Numbered from the stretch's first letter, positions 14,756 through 24,616 are shown. The stretch is DNA of 33,382 bases from Paludibacteraceae bacterium (GCA_017553575.1 JAFZKQ010000090.1:1-33382); one strand, 5' to 3'. The notes: generated by a model not told the origin, from the sequence alone. Translations and numbers: made by a program.

Positions 14756-16696
14756 ATGATTTCTGTCGACAAACTTTCTGTAGAATTTAGTGGACTTACA
14801 CTTTTCAATGATATTTCATTCGTTGTGAATCAACGAGATAGAATCGCACTCGTAGGAAAAAATGGGGCGGGAAAATCCACCTTGCTGAAGATCTTCGCAG
14901 GACTCCAGCCTCCTACACGAGACACGATTTCCATCCCCAAGGAGGTCACCGTCGGATACCTTCCCCAACACATGATCCACAATGATGGCGCAACCGTGAT
15001 GGAGGAGGCCGAGAAGGCTTTCACCCACCTCTTTAAACTTCAAGAGGAGATCAACAAAATGGGCGAAGAGCTGGCCACCCGGACCGATTACGAATCAGAA
15101 AGTTACCACAACCTCATCGACAAACTGACCCATGCCAACGAACAATTGGTCATCATGGGCATCAACAGCTACAAAGGCGACATAGAGAAGACGCTCCTAG
15201 GCCTCGGATTTGAACGAAAAGACTTCGAACGTCAGACAAGCGAATTCAGCGGTGGTTGGCGTATGCGCATCGAATTGGCGAAAATATTGCTGAAACGGCC
15301 TGACGTCCTATTGCTCGACGAGCCGACCAACCACCTCGACATCGAATCCATCCAATGGCTGGAGAATTTCCTCGCCAACAGCGGTAGCGCCGTCATACTG
15401 GTCTCCCACGACCGCGCCTTCATCGACGCTGTCACCAACCGAACCATCGAAATCTCTTTGGGCAAGATTTACGACTACAAGGTATCCTACTCCAAATATG
15501 TGGAACTCCGCAAGGAACGCAGGGAACAGCAACTCCGCGCCTACGAGAACCAACAGAAACAGATTCAAGACACGGAGGATTTCATCGAACGCTTCCGCTA
15601 CAAGGCAACCAAAGCCGTACAGGTGCAGTCCAGAATCAAGCAATTGGAGAAGATCGACCGGATCGAGGTGGACGAAGAGGACAACTCTTGTCTACACCTG
15701 AAATTCCCGCCTGCCCCCCATTCGGGCACCATCACCATCGAGGCGGAACACCTCACCAAGAAATATGGGGAGAAGGTCGTGCTCGACGATGTGGACCTCA
15801 TCATCGAAAGGGGCAAGAAGGTGGCATTCGTCGGAAAGAACGGCGAAGGAAAATCCACCTTCGTGAAGTGCATCATGGATGAAATCGAGTACCAAGGGAA
15901 ACTCAAATTGGGCCACTTGGTGAAGATCGGCTATTTCGCCCAAAACCAAGCCTCCCTCCTCGACGAGAACCGTACGGTCTTCCAGACCATCGACGATGTG
16001 GCCACGGGCGACATCCGCACGAAGATCAACGATATATTGGGTGCCTTCATGTTCGGCGGAGAGGCTTCCGAGAAGAAAGTGAAAGTCCTGTCGGGCGGTG
16101 AACGGACTCGTCTGGCGATGATCCGCCTGCTGCTCGAACCGGTCAACTTCCTCGTCCTCGACGAGCCTACCAACCACCTCGACATGCGTTCGAAGGATGT
16201 CCTGAAAGAGGCCATCAAAGCCTTCGACGGAACGGTGATTGTCGTATCGCACGACCGTGAATTCCTCGATGGATTGGTGGAAAAGACCTACGAATTCACC
16301 AACCACAAGATTGTGGAGCACATCGGAGGCATCTACGATTTCTTGCAAGACAAGAAATTGGAGTCGCTCAAGGAGTTGGACACCAACAGCAACAAGAAAG
16401 AGGAGGCAACAGCACCGAAGGTCAGCACCGACAGCAAACTCTCCTACGAAGCCCGGAAAGAGGCCGCCAAGAAGGTGAAGAAGGCGGAGAGAAACGTCGA
16501 AGAGGCAGAAAAGGCCATCAATACCATCGAGACTCGCATCAAGGAGATCGAAGAGGCCCTCGCACAACCCGAAAATGCCACCGACACCCAACTCTGCCAA
16601 GAGTACCAAAAGAAACAGCACGAGTTGGAACAGAAGATGTATGAATGGGAACTGCTCTCCGAAGAGTTGGAAGAGTTGAGGAAAAACGCCCAATAA
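14756..16696 (+). CDS. ABC-F family ATPase (ribosome-associated)
   Basis: 646 residues with two ABC domains in one chain and no membrane segment. Domain 1 has Walker A GKNGAGKS (34-41), signature FSGGW, and Walker B LLLDEPTNHLD. Domain 2 has GKNGEGKS (360-367), signature LSGGERTRLA, and VLDEPTNHLD. Between them is a charged helical linker (about 240-325, with RKERREQQLRAYENQQKQIQ), the P-site tRNA interaction motif region of ABC-F proteins. A C-terminal charged coiled coil (about 555-646) follows. ABC-F proteins act on ribosomes as translation factors or antibiotic-protection proteins. The length and C-terminal extension resemble the Uup/YheS-type housekeeping groups more than resistance proteins, but the subfamily cannot be fixed by eye. 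rlmB and a pseudouridine synthase gene follow, so the run is ribosome-themed. Confidence 0.93.
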   Translation: MISVDKLSVEFSGLTLFNDISFVVNQRDRIALVGKNGAGKSTLLKIFAGLQPPTRDTISIPKEVTVGYLPQHMIHNDGATVMEEAEKAFTHLFKLQEEINKMGEELATRTDYESESYHNLIDKLTHANEQLVIMGINSYKGDIEKTLLGLGFERKDFERQTSEFSGGWRMRIELAKILLKRPDVLLLDEPTNHLDIESIQWLENFLANSGSAVILVSHDRAFIDAVTNRTIEISLGKIYDYKVSYSKYVELRKERREQQLRAYENQQKQIQDTEDFIERFRYKATKAVQVQSRIKQLEKIDRIEVDEEDNSCLHLKFPPAPHSGTITIEAEHLTKKYGEKVVLDDVDLIIERGKKVAFVGKNGEGKSTFVKCIMDEIEYQGKLKLGHLVKIGYFAQNQASLLDENRTVFQTIDDVATGDIRTKINDILGAFMFGGEASEKKVKVLSGGERTRLAMIRLLLEPVNFLVLDEPTNHLDMRSKDVLKEAIKAFDGTVIVVSHDREFLDGLVEKTYEFTNHKIVEHIGGIYDFLQDKKLESLKELDTNSNKKEEATAPKVSTDSKLSYEARKEAAKKVKKAERNVEEAEKAINTIETRIKEIEEALAQPENATDTQLCQEYQKKQHELEQKMYEWELLSEELEELRKNAQ

Positions 16697-16785
16697 GCGA
16701 GAAACGAAAAACAAGAATATATAACAAGAGGTTTTCCATGGAGCCGTAAGCGGAAATGGACGGACACTCACAAAATAAGGACATC

Positions 16786-17532
16786 ATGAAGGAAAACGAA
16801 ATGATATTTGGCATCAGAGCCATCATCGAAGCCATCGAGGCAGGTAAAGAGATCGACAAGATTATCATCAAGAAAGATATGCAAAGCGACTTGTCGCACG
16901 AACTCTTCATGGCACTTCGGAACCATGACTTCATCCAAGTGCAGCGAGTACCCATCGAACGCATCAACCGCTACACACGGAAGAACCACCAAGGCGCCAT
17001 CGCCTTCATCAGCCAAACGACCTACCAGCACATCGACCAACTCATCCCTACGCTTTACGAAGAGGGAAAGAGCCCGTTCGTTGTCGTCCTGGATGGCGTG
17101 ACGGATGTCCGCAACTTTGGAGCCATCGCCCGCACCTGCGAATGTGCCGGCGTAGATGCGCTCGTCATCCCCGCTAAAGGTGGCGCAACGGTCAATGCCG
17201 ATGCCATCAAGACCTCCGCGGGAGCCCTCCATACCCTCCCCGTCTGCAAGGAATCCAATTTGGTGGATACCATCAAATTCTTAAAGAATAGCGGTCTACG
17301 GGTCATCGCCGCCACTGAGAAGGCGGAGAAAGTCTACTCCCAGACCAACCTGAACGCTCCTATCGCCCTTGTGTTGGGAGCCGAAGACTCCGGAATATCA
17401 CCGGAAGTCTTGAGAATCTGCGATGAAATGGTGAAAATTCCTATCATGGGAAAGATTTCCTCCCTCAACGTATCCGTTGCCGCCGGTGTGTTCATCTACG
17501 AGATTCTCAGGCAGAATCAGAACCAGGATTAA
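16786..17532 (+). CDS. rlmB: 23S rRNA 2'-O-methyltransferase RlmB (TrmH/SpoU family)
   Basis: 248 residues from ATG 16786 (MKENEMIFGIRAIIEAIEAG). ATG 16756 is in frame and would add ten residues, but 16786 has a TAAGGA a few bases upstream and matches the usual N-terminus. The N-terminal L30e-like substrate-binding domain (about 6-80) is followed by the SPOUT methyltransferase domain. Its motifs are DVRNFGAIARTCECAG (motif 1), LVLGAEDSGIS (motif 2) and VKIPIMGKISSLNVSVAAGVFIYEILR (motif 3, the knotted SAM site). It should methylate the ribose of the guanosine equivalent to G2251 in 23S rRNA. It starts 89 bases after the ABC-F gene. Confidence 0.95.
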   Translation: MKENEMIFGIRAIIEAIEAGKEIDKIIIKKDMQSDLSHELFMALRNHDFIQVQRVPIERINRYTRKNHQGAIAFISQTTYQHIDQLIPTLYEEGKSPFVVVLDGVTDVRNFGAIARTCECAGVDALVIPAKGGATVNADAIKTSAGALHTLPVCKESNLVDTIKFLKNSGLRVIAATEKAEKVYSQTNLNAPIALVLGAEDSGISPEVLRICDEMVKIPIMGKISSLNVSVAAGVFIYEILRQNQNQD

Positions 17533-17560
17533 AAATCACACACAATAAAACAAAAAAACA

Positions 17561-18334
17561 ATGGAAATTCTTTACGAAGACAACCATGTAATCGTTGTCA
17601 ACAAAGCGAGCTCAGAAATTGTGCAAGCCGACAAGTCGGGTGACATTCCTCTCAGCGAGATGGTAAAGGAGTACCTAAAAGAGAAGTACCAAAAGCCAGG
17701 AAACGTCTTCTTGGGCATCACCCACCGCATAGACCGACCTGTCAGCGGTGCCGTCCTCTTCGCTAAGACCAGCAAGGCCCTGACTCGACTAAACGACATG
17801 TTCAGGTACCACAGCAACCTGAAAAAGCAATATTGGGCCATCGTCAAAAATTTGCCGCCTCAGGACGAGATGACCTTGGTCCACTACCTCACCCGCAACG
17901 AACGTCTGAACAAGACCTTCGCCAGCGAGGAACGCACGGAAGGGTCCAAGAAATCCATCCTCTCTTTCCGACGCATTGCCGACTCGGACAACTACCACCT
18001 GTTGGAGATCGACCTGAAGACAGGAAGACACCACCAGATCAGGTGCCAGCTCTCCACCATCGGTTGCCCCATCAAAGGCGACACGAAATATGGTTTTCCG
18101 AGGAGCAACACGGATGGCGGCATATCGCTCCACGCCCGTTACTTGGAGTTCATCCACCCAGTCTCCAAAAAATTGATTGGTGTGGAGGCACCTCTCCCCA
18201 ACGATATCCTATGGGATGAATTCGCGCGCATCCTCGATGTCAACCCCGACGGAGGCATCTTTGTGATGGAACCCGAGGAATACGAAAAGATTGAGCAGGA
18301 ACGCGCCGAGGAAATGAAAAAATTAGGGATGTGA
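17561..18334 (+). CDS. RluA-family RNA pseudouridine synthase
   Basis: 257 residues, ATG 17561, 28 bases after rlmB. The catalytic motif HRIDRPVSG (55-63) has the nucleophile at D58. Further family motifs are LKKQYWAIV and the RNA-binding TGRHHQIRCQL. No S4 domain is present, so it belongs to the short RluA subgroup (RluC/TruC-like without S4). It converts specific uridines in rRNA or tRNA to pseudouridine; the target cannot be assigned from sequence. The stop codon TGA (18332-18334) is inside the terminator hairpin. Confidence 0.93.
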   Translation: MEILYEDNHVIVVNKASSEIVQADKSGDIPLSEMVKEYLKEKYQKPGNVFLGITHRIDRPVSGAVLFAKTSKALTRLNDMFRYHSNLKKQYWAIVKNLPPQDEMTLVHYLTRNERLNKTFASEERTEGSKKSILSFRRIADSDNYHLLEIDLKTGRHHQIRCQLSTIGCPIKGDTKYGFPRSNTDGGISLHARYLEFIHPVSKKLIGVEAPLPNDILWDEFARILDVNPDGGIFVMEPEEYEKIEQERAEEMKKLGM

Positions 18335-18352
18335 TCAACATCCCTTTTTTTT
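18326..18352. terminator. Intrinsic terminator overlapping a stop codon
   Basis: GGGATGT (18326-18332) pairs with ACATCCC (18338-18344) around a 5-base loop, followed by eight T. On the minus strand the hairpin is followed by TAATTTTTT, so it should also stop the convergent transcript. The pseudouridine synthase stop codon lies within it. Confidence 0.9.
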
Positions 18353-18491
18353 GTTTGCACTTGCCCATGTCCCTGATCTTCTCCAGACGGTAGGACTCCC
18401 CATAAATCAGACGTTCAGCATGACACGACAGCACACGCAGCCGGTGCGGTTGCAGTACGCCTTCTTTATGCGGCAATACCTCTAAAGTTTT

Positions 18492-20561
18492 CTAATACTT
18501 GATTTTAGCAACCTCCGGTTCCGACATCTTCTCTGTGATTGGGAGTACTCTATATTCATACTCGTGCCCCACAAAAACATTTTTGTCGTAAATACCGTAT
18601 TCATAACCATTAACGGTCTGTATGAGTTTGGATGGACCTCCATTATCGGTACGGAATACACGAACACTGCTTACGCGGCATCCACATGTTTTCCAGTCCA
18701 CAAACACGCCTCCTTTGTTAACGTCTTTTGTCAGCTTCAGGTCTTTCAGACAGTGGCGTCGCAAAATCTTGGTATGGTAAGGTACCATGTCGGTCTGACT
18801 CATATTGTCACTCTCGTCATAGACTTTGATGCTGTAGGCAACCCTTTCTCCCATGAACGGGAACGAATCAATATATGCTTGAGAAGAGTTCTTTGCATTC
18901 CACGTTTGGAGGAGTACCCAATTCTCCTCCGATTCCAACATACGGTACAATTCAATCTTAGCCACATCGACACTTGGACTATCATACCAAGTCAAAGACA
19001 ACACATTATTATCATCTTGACCAACTTTGTCGAAGACAGCCTTCGCTGGTGGAATTGTATCTGGCTTCATCAGTTTGATGAAAGGTGTTAACTTACTATA
19101 ACCGTAGTTATCGCCAACAGCCTGCACCTTATAGTAAATGTCGTTAGTCAAAGATCCTAAGTACAATTTTCTGGTGTACATTGGCGACTTCAAGAAGGTA
19201 TCCGTACAGCAGAGGAACTGCTCTGTAGTATCGTTTGCCACATAAACACGGTAACCACGGATTTTGGGTTCCGGATTCGGATTCCAAGTAAGTGTTACAA
19301 CACCCAACGAGTCAATGACCCCCTTCAAACCTGTCGGTACAGACGGTGGCAATGTATCAGATGGATACTTATACACGATATTACTGTATGCGATTTGACC
19401 GTTCTCGCCGTGAGCCGCTACCCTATAGTAGTTATTGGGTAATGGTTTCTTATCCGTAAATGTCCTTACATTAGGAGCCAATGGTTTAGAGATAGCCAAG
19501 AAGGTATCTCTTGCCGACACATGCATTCTCTCCGCACGCTCAAGCACAAATGACTTGACGGCTTGGTTGTCTGGATTTTCAACTTCCCATTCAATGACAC
19601 ATTCCGCATCTTTGTTGAAATCGAGATTTGTAAGAATGGGTCTAACCGTATAAGGATCCACACACATTTCAGAAACGACATTGGAAGGATCACCTAAGAA
19701 ACCGAATCCACTCATACCCTTCACCCTATAATAGTAGCGCTTGCCACATTCAGGAAGTGAATCTCCAATCGCACAAGTGTCCTTATCACGTTCTGACGTT
19801 TGAACGTGTACAATTGGGCGACGGTTGACCTTCTTGAAATTGATTCCGTCCTCGCTTCGTTCCAATTGGTAACCAGAGTAAGACTCTTCCAATTCCGAAG
19901 AGACAGGCCATTTCAAACGAACCGACCTATCCGAACGAGAAATCTGAATTGTGGACATTGGCTTCAACTGTGTCCTACGATTCGTCTCAAGTCTAACAAC
20001 CTCGCTCTTCAGCTTTACACTCTTATCAGCTGGCAATACACGGTACTCGTATGTTTGTTGTGAACTAGTCATTTCGTCCATAAAGTTCACGGCCGCAAAT
20101 CTCGACAGATCAACGCTAAACTCCGTAGAGAGCATCATCATAGCAAAGAGGAAGTTCTCACTCTCTCCCTGAATCTGTTTGTAATAGTTCTGAAGCACCT
20201 TGACTGAATCGGGTTCAGTCGCACGCAAACGGTTGATGAGTTCGTCCTTGTAAAGGATATACTTAAACAAACCCGCATTATTCTCCTTGCGCTCTAATTC
20301 TTCAAAATCATTTAAAGATCCAATTCCGACCTCTCCCAAAATTTGCCAACCTTCCGCACTGCCTACTTGTCGTCTTTCAACGACAAAACCTTTTTTAACA
20401 CACTTTATATAAGTGTCATAATCTTGCGGATACCAACGCAGCAACACATTGTTACCTGTATAGAACACACGCAATTTGATGTCATAATCCTCTTGGGCAA
20501 ATAGGCTCTGACACATACTTGCCAACACGAAAAGAATTATGTAGAAATACTTATTAGTCAT
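18492..20561 (-). CDS. Exported fibronectin type III repeat protein
   Basis: 689 residues. A signal peptide (about 1-22, ending SLFA-Q) is followed by repeated FN3-like units. The 'SGYQLERSEDGINFKKV ... YYYRVKGMSGFG' (about 225-290), 'GVVTLTWNPNPEPKIRGYRVYVAN' (about 418-445), 'LSLTWYDSPSVDVAKIELYRML' and 'GGVFVDWKTCGCRVSSVRVFRTD' segments show the expected W/Y-R-V pattern. The C-terminus is short (EPEVAKIKY), with no T9SS sorting domain, so it may act in the periplasm or as part of a surface complex. Its ATG overlaps the stop of the 1245-residue gene by 8 bases, so it is translationally coupled and is the last gene of the locus. Role unknown; FN3 arrays usually serve as scaffolds or binding modules. 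Confidence 0.85.
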   Translation of the reverse strand: MTNKYFYIILFVLASMCQSLFAQEDYDIKLRVFYTGNNVLLRWYPQDYDTYIKCVKKGFVVERRQVGSAEGWQILGEVGIGSLNDFEELERKENNAGLFKYILYKDELINRLRATEPDSVKVLQNYYKQIQGESENFLFAMMMLSTEFSVDLSRFAAVNFMDEMTSSQQTYEYRVLPADKSVKLKSEVVRLETNRRTQLKPMSTIQISRSDRSVRLKWPVSSELEESYSGYQLERSEDGINFKKVNRRPIVHVQTSERDKDTCAIGDSLPECGKRYYYRVKGMSGFGFLGDPSNVVSEMCVDPYTVRPILTNLDFNKDAECVIEWEVENPDNQAVKSFVLERAERMHVSARDTFLAISKPLAPNVRTFTDKKPLPNNYYRVAAHGENGQIAYSNIVYKYPSDTLPPSVPTGLKGVIDSLGVVTLTWNPNPEPKIRGYRVYVANDTTEQFLCCTDTFLKSPMYTRKLYLGSLTNDIYYKVQAVGDNYGYSKLTPFIKLMKPDTIPPAKAVFDKVGQDDNNVLSLTWYDSPSVDVAKIELYRMLESEENWVLLQTWNAKNSSQAYIDSFPFMGERVAYSIKVYDESDNMSQTDMVPYHTKILRRHCLKDLKLTKDVNKGGVFVDWKTCGCRVSSVRVFRTDNGGPSKLIQTVNGYEYGIYDKNVFVGHEYEYRVLPITEKMSEPEVAKIKY

Positions 20562-23500
20562 ATCTTAAATTTTCAATTTTTTTGTCTTCACCGATTTTTA
20601 TTCTCAACTTGGCCGTTGTTTTAATGATACCTGCCACTTTCACATAGAAAGACATAAGGGCTTCGCCCTTTACCGGAGCTGGCGCTTCGCCCTTGAATCC
20701 GGCAAACGCATTCGCCTCTATCACATCCCATTCATGGCGGAAGAATTTGACTCCCAAGTCAACGGCTACATAACCGTACAATGAACCAGAACCACGCCAT
20801 TTGTATTCCTTATCTTCATAGGTGTATGTACACTTTCTAATGAGAAGATCCGTACCACCTTCAAACCCAAACTCGGCAAAGATAAGAGGGAAATCGTCAA
20901 ATTTCAAATGCGCCTTCGTATTCAAAGCGAATGCCATACCCTTGGCGGCCTTCATGCTTTCCGTTGAAGAAGATCGGTCAACCATAGAGAACCTTTCGTT
21001 CATGTCTTTCGAGAGCGGTTGTAGCTGGTTGCTTGGTAGCACACCCGTCATGAAGTAAGTCTTTGCTTGAGCGAATCCATCTAGCAAGGTAAGAGTTGCC
21101 GGATCGGTATCCGTTCCTATGCGAAAATACCATTCATCCTTATCTATCAACATATTGACAGAAGCACGGCCTTTCAACAAATTACCGTCTTTACCAATTT
21201 CGGCATTTATCCTTGAGTCGAGCCAGAAGTATTTACTGGTATGGTTATACTCCATACAAGCCCAGCCAAAGACGGTTCCGTTCTTCGCATCCCCGCCCAT
21301 ACTACCTGTACGTGTCTCTCCACCACCAAGGCTGTCGGTTCCTATTAAATAGTCTTTCAGGTCACTTAAGATCTGATTCTTTCGATACAGTTCCAACGTC
21401 TTATTCTTATTATAGCTGTTCAACTGATCCAATTTTCCCTGTACGGTGGTGAGGAATTTTGGCGTAGGACAAATCATGGTAAATTCACCGCCTAGGGTAA
21501 TCTTATCTAATGCACCAGTATTGGCGAACGATATGTTCAATTCCGCATTGACTGTGGCAAGCGCATCGTTACCAAAGTTCATACCTGCTCCTAAAATAAT
21601 ACCGAATTTAACATCTTCAGTCGGTACATAGTTCGCCACATCGGCAAACATAAAGGAAGGTGCGGCATCCGGATTCTGTGTTGCCTTAGTATTCTTAATA
21701 TCCTTTCCAAATTGTGCATGTTTGGCATCGTGCATGTGGTAATAAGCACCTCCCGTGAGCGCTCTCAATTTAGCAGATGCGAAAATCGGAATACCTGGGC
21801 TGAACGAGCAGTTGGCCTTTGTAAACCAATACTTCAAAGGATCTTTGTTCTCACGAGGAAGTCTACCAAAACATGCTTGTACGTTGGCGGCAATGTCCAA
21901 CGGATTCAACTTGAAGTCGACAATACCTTTAAAGCCTTTTCCGAAGTCTGGATCGTCTTTATAAAGGTCTACGTTACCCTTCAGAGAGAAGGCTGGGAAA
22001 TCCATATTAATAGCGATGTTGTTTACATCGATGCCTGCAAAGTGCCATCTAGGATCACCAGAGGCATCCTTCAGTTTGCCGTAGTACGACTTGAACCGGG
22101 CACCCAACCTCGGACAAATACCGAAACCGCCGTCATCTGGTACCAATTCTATATACGACCTCATATCAAGTCCACCATACGATTGTTCGCCCTCTTGAAG
22201 ACTTTTGTTCATGGCAAACTTTCCATTGGTCCAGTGTAATGAGTCTATAACCAACGTCATTCCTAAGAACCTTGCCTGCGCCTTTCCTTTAAGCGCCAGA
22301 CTCTTAATCGAAACTTTTGGAGCCACATTGGTTATATGCAGGTCCTCGAACGCCACCCCGTCGAATTTGCAGTCAAAACCGAACATCGAACTACCCTTAA
22401 TCGCCGATGCCGCACTGGAATTAATGTCGAGCGACCCGTTCAATGTCAGGTCGAAACGCAACTTTGGCAATTTTTCGTTTACAGTCTCACCCGTATTGTC
22501 ATCTCCTACCGAAACCACCGTTTTCTTATAGTTTGTAAGTGAAATGCCGGTACCCGGATTAACCGTAATGGTAGCCAATTCGGTAAAAGGAACCTTATAC
22601 TTTTTAGCAATATTGACACTCGCCTTGGCATCGAAATAATACTCATCATTTTCTTTTGAGTAGTCGATACGACCATCTATGTCGAATTTAAGAATTTTGC
22701 TTGCCTCATCTTTTCGCAACTGTTCTTCACTGGTTGCGACAGAAGATTTATCTGCCGACTCCTCTTCTACCTCGCGCAGGAATGGAATGGCAGCCGACCC
22801 CTTCAACGAGGCAGAAATAAATTCGTTCTGGTACACTTCTGCCGTAATCGTGTCTAAGGCTATTCTGGCTCCAGAATTTCCCAAACCTTTGTTTACGATA
22901 TTTGCCAATCTTGCCTTCGCCGTGAATCCATAGTCGTCAATAAAGACGTCGTAGACGCTAGCTTCCGGAAATTCATCCGTATCGTTTAACTTAAAGTCTT
23001 CCGGAAAGTGGCAGTCTACTTCCTTGATGTAGATACCCGTCCAAGAATCCTCTTCCAGCCCTTCCGGCATATATCCATCAGGCAATTTAAAGCCAGGGGC
23101 GTTCCTTGCTGTACTGAAGTCAAAAATAGACTCATGCACTTCCCACACGAAGTTTTTCACATTCTTCGCACGGAACGGATGGTTGAAGCAGACAGCGACA
23201 CATGGGCCGTGGCTCATGGCAATGTTGAAGTAAGCCTTAACGGTCTTTTTCTCATCTTTCAGAGGTATCCAAGCCTTATGTGCCTCGTTTTCCTTGTCGT
23301 AGGTCGCTTTCTCAATCTCGCCATTCTCTTTTTTAATATCGGCCTTTTCATCCGCAACATAGGATTCTTCCATCGGAACAAGCAGCTTGCGCTTGAAATC
23401 AAGGTAACCGTTCAGTTTGAAGTCTGTAATACCATCACAGTTGAATTCAATATAGGAACGCTCTCCTGCATGCGCCACACAGTTACCATCGGTCTTATCG

Positions 23501-24291
23501 GAAGGCACATCTATAAACACCAAATCAATCTTGTTCTTAACAAAAGGTATGCGGTATTCATCTTTACCGGTGCTCTCAACATCCAAATAGATACGCGACT
23601 TTACAGAAGGATCTCCTTTTTGGAATTGGACATCTCCTGCAAATGCAATTTTGTGGCTACCGTCCGATTGTTCGGGAAGAATGGGTAAAGCAACCTCCAC
23701 AAACATTCTACCCTTCGTGTAGCAGTTAGCCATATCTTGGGGATCACGCCTATAGCTAATGGAATCCATCTTTACGGAGAAATAGAAGCCATCAACAGGT
23801 TCACCTTTCAGACCAATAGGGGCATTGAAACCATACCCGAAATCGATAAGGTCTTGTGCCTTTTCAAGCAAACCGCCAGCCTGACCAATCAGTCCGTCAA
23901 GCTGTTGCGACATTCCATCATTTTGCAGGAAATTGTTGAGGCCGCTCTTTAGGACTTCTGACTTAAAGTTCTTGATGTAGTTTTTAGCATCCGACATCAA
24001 AACCGCCAAATCTTCCGGTTTAATATTGGGATCTTTCAGACCCTCCTGCAATTTTTTCAAAGGAGAATCGGCTCCATTCAACGCCTCATCAATCATTCTA
24101 TTCAATTCATTGCCAGCACCAGATAGTGACGAACTGGCACCTCCGTTTTTAAGCGAACTAAAGAACGATGTTGCGTCTGTATAAAATTCTTCTCCGCCTT
24201 TTTTTATCTCTGTGATGCTCTCTTGCGCCATTATTGATGGCGCCAAAAGCACGAATAAGGCTAAAATTTGAAAAATCTTTTTAAACATCAT
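20554..24291 (-). CDS. Very large exported beta-rich protein of unknown function
   Basis: 1245 residues. A signal peptide (MMFKKIFQILALFVLLAPSIMA) is followed by a helical region (about 25-150: NELNRMIDEALNG, SGLNNFLQNDGMSQQLDGLIGQAGG). About 1100 residues of alternating beta-type sequence with long runs of short hydrophobic/polar strands come next, for example 'SFANTGALDKITLGGEFTM', 'KFGIILGAGMNFGNDALATV' and 'GSGSLYGYVAVDLGVKFF'. I see no catalytic motif, no sorting domain and no membrane helix beyond the signal. The strand periodicity suggests a long beta-solenoid or groove-like protein, or an outer-membrane-associated scaffold, but this is only an impression. It sits between the 97-residue gene (31-base gap) and the FN3 gene (8-base overlap). 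Its co-occurrence with a TANFOR protein suggests the set works as one surface apparatus. Confidence 0.8.
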   Translation of the reverse strand: MMFKKIFQILALFVLLAPSIMAQESITEIKKGGEEFYTDATSFFSSLKNGGASSSLSGAGNELNRMIDEALNGADSPLKKLQEGLKDPNIKPEDLAVLMSDAKNYIKNFKSEVLKSGLNNFLQNDGMSQQLDGLIGQAGGLLEKAQDLIDFGYGFNAPIGLKGEPVDGFYFSVKMDSISYRRDPQDMANCYTKGRMFVEVALPILPEQSDGSHKIAFAGDVQFQKGDPSVKSRIYLDVESTGKDEYRIPFVKNKIDLVFIDVPSDKTDGNCVAHAGERSYIEFNCDGITDFKLNGYLDFKRKLLVPMEESYVADEKADIKKENGEIEKATYDKENEAHKAWIPLKDEKKTVKAYFNIAMSHGPCVAVCFNHPFRAKNVKNFVWEVHESIFDFSTARNAPGFKLPDGYMPEGLEEDSWTGIYIKEVDCHFPEDFKLNDTDEFPEASVYDVFIDDYGFTAKARLANIVNKGLGNSGARIALDTITAEVYQNEFISASLKGSAAIPFLREVEEESADKSSVATSEEQLRKDEASKILKFDIDGRIDYSKENDEYYFDAKASVNIAKKYKVPFTELATITVNPGTGISLTNYKKTVVSVGDDNTGETVNEKLPKLRFDLTLNGSLDINSSAASAIKGSSMFGFDCKFDGVAFEDLHITNVAPKVSIKSLALKGKAQARFLGMTLVIDSLHWTNGKFAMNKSLQEGEQSYGGLDMRSYIELVPDDGGFGICPRLGARFKSYYGKLKDASGDPRWHFAGIDVNNIAINMDFPAFSLKGNVDLYKDDPDFGKGFKGIVDFKLNPLDIAANVQACFGRLPRENKDPLKYWFTKANCSFSPGIPIFASAKLRALTGGAYYHMHDAKHAQFGKDIKNTKATQNPDAAPSFMFADVANYVPTEDVKFGIILGAGMNFGNDALATVNAELNISFANTGALDKITLGGEFTMICPTPKFLTTVQGKLDQLNSYNKNKTLELYRKNQILSDLKDYLIGTDSLGGGETRTGSMGGDAKNGTVFGWACMEYNHTSKYFWLDSRINAEIGKDGNLLKGRASVNMLIDKDEWYFRIGTDTDPATLTLLDGFAQAKTYFMTGVLPSNQLQPLSKDMNERFSMVDRSSSTESMKAAKGMAFALNTKAHLKFDDFPLIFAEFGFEGGTDLLIRKCTYTYEDKEYKWRGSGSLYGYVAVDLGVKFFRHEWDVIEANAFAGFKGEAPAPVKGEALMSFYVKVAGIIKTTAKLRIKIGEDKKIENLRYD

Positions 24292-24322
24292 ATATATTCA
24301 ATTAGAGTCAATCTTGTGTTAA

Positions 24323-24616
24323 TCAATTACAAAGTATACCGTTGAATATGGTATTTGTCCCTACCGGAACTCTTACATCTAAATTTTCAAGCGTCGGAAT
24401 CAGATTTGTAAGTGCCTGTTCATAGGCCTCTGTTTCTTCCGCCCCTTTTTCTTCCTCAGTCGCCAACATAGCCTTCGGCTTCTTGTACAAGTTCCTGTAA
24501 GCTTCCCACGAACTTGTCAAGTCGACAGCCAGCAATGACTCTGCACCCAACATTATGATGCAGAGGATGATGGTTGATATTTTGGATTTGGTGGGTATTA
24601 TAATATCTTTACTCAT
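24323..24616 (-). CDS. Small exported protein, unknown
   Basis: 97 residues from ATG 24616; an in-frame start at 24640 would add eight hydrophobic residues and is less likely. A signal-type hydrophobic segment (about residues 10-30, ISTIILCIIMLGAESLLA) is followed by an acidic helical section (ATEEEKGAEETEAYEQALTN) and a C-terminal IFNGILCN. A single late Cys could form an intermolecular bond. Base composition is normal for the locus (32 of 60 G+C by hand count at 24421-24480), unlike the AT-rich gene just upstream. It lies 83 bases after that gene and 31 before the 1245-residue gene, and probably belongs with the latter. No family recognised. Confidence 0.55.
   Translation of the reverse strand: MSKDIIIPTKSKISTIILCIIMLGAESLLAVDLTSSWEAYRNLYKKPKAMLATEEEKGAEETEAYEQALTNLIPTLENLDVRVPVGTNTIFNGILCN

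Noticed and set aside
15692-16771. Long open frame antisense to the ABC-F gene (359 codons)
   Set aside because: Leu/Phe/Val-rich mirror of a charged coiled-coil protein; a by-product of the sense codons, with no start context.
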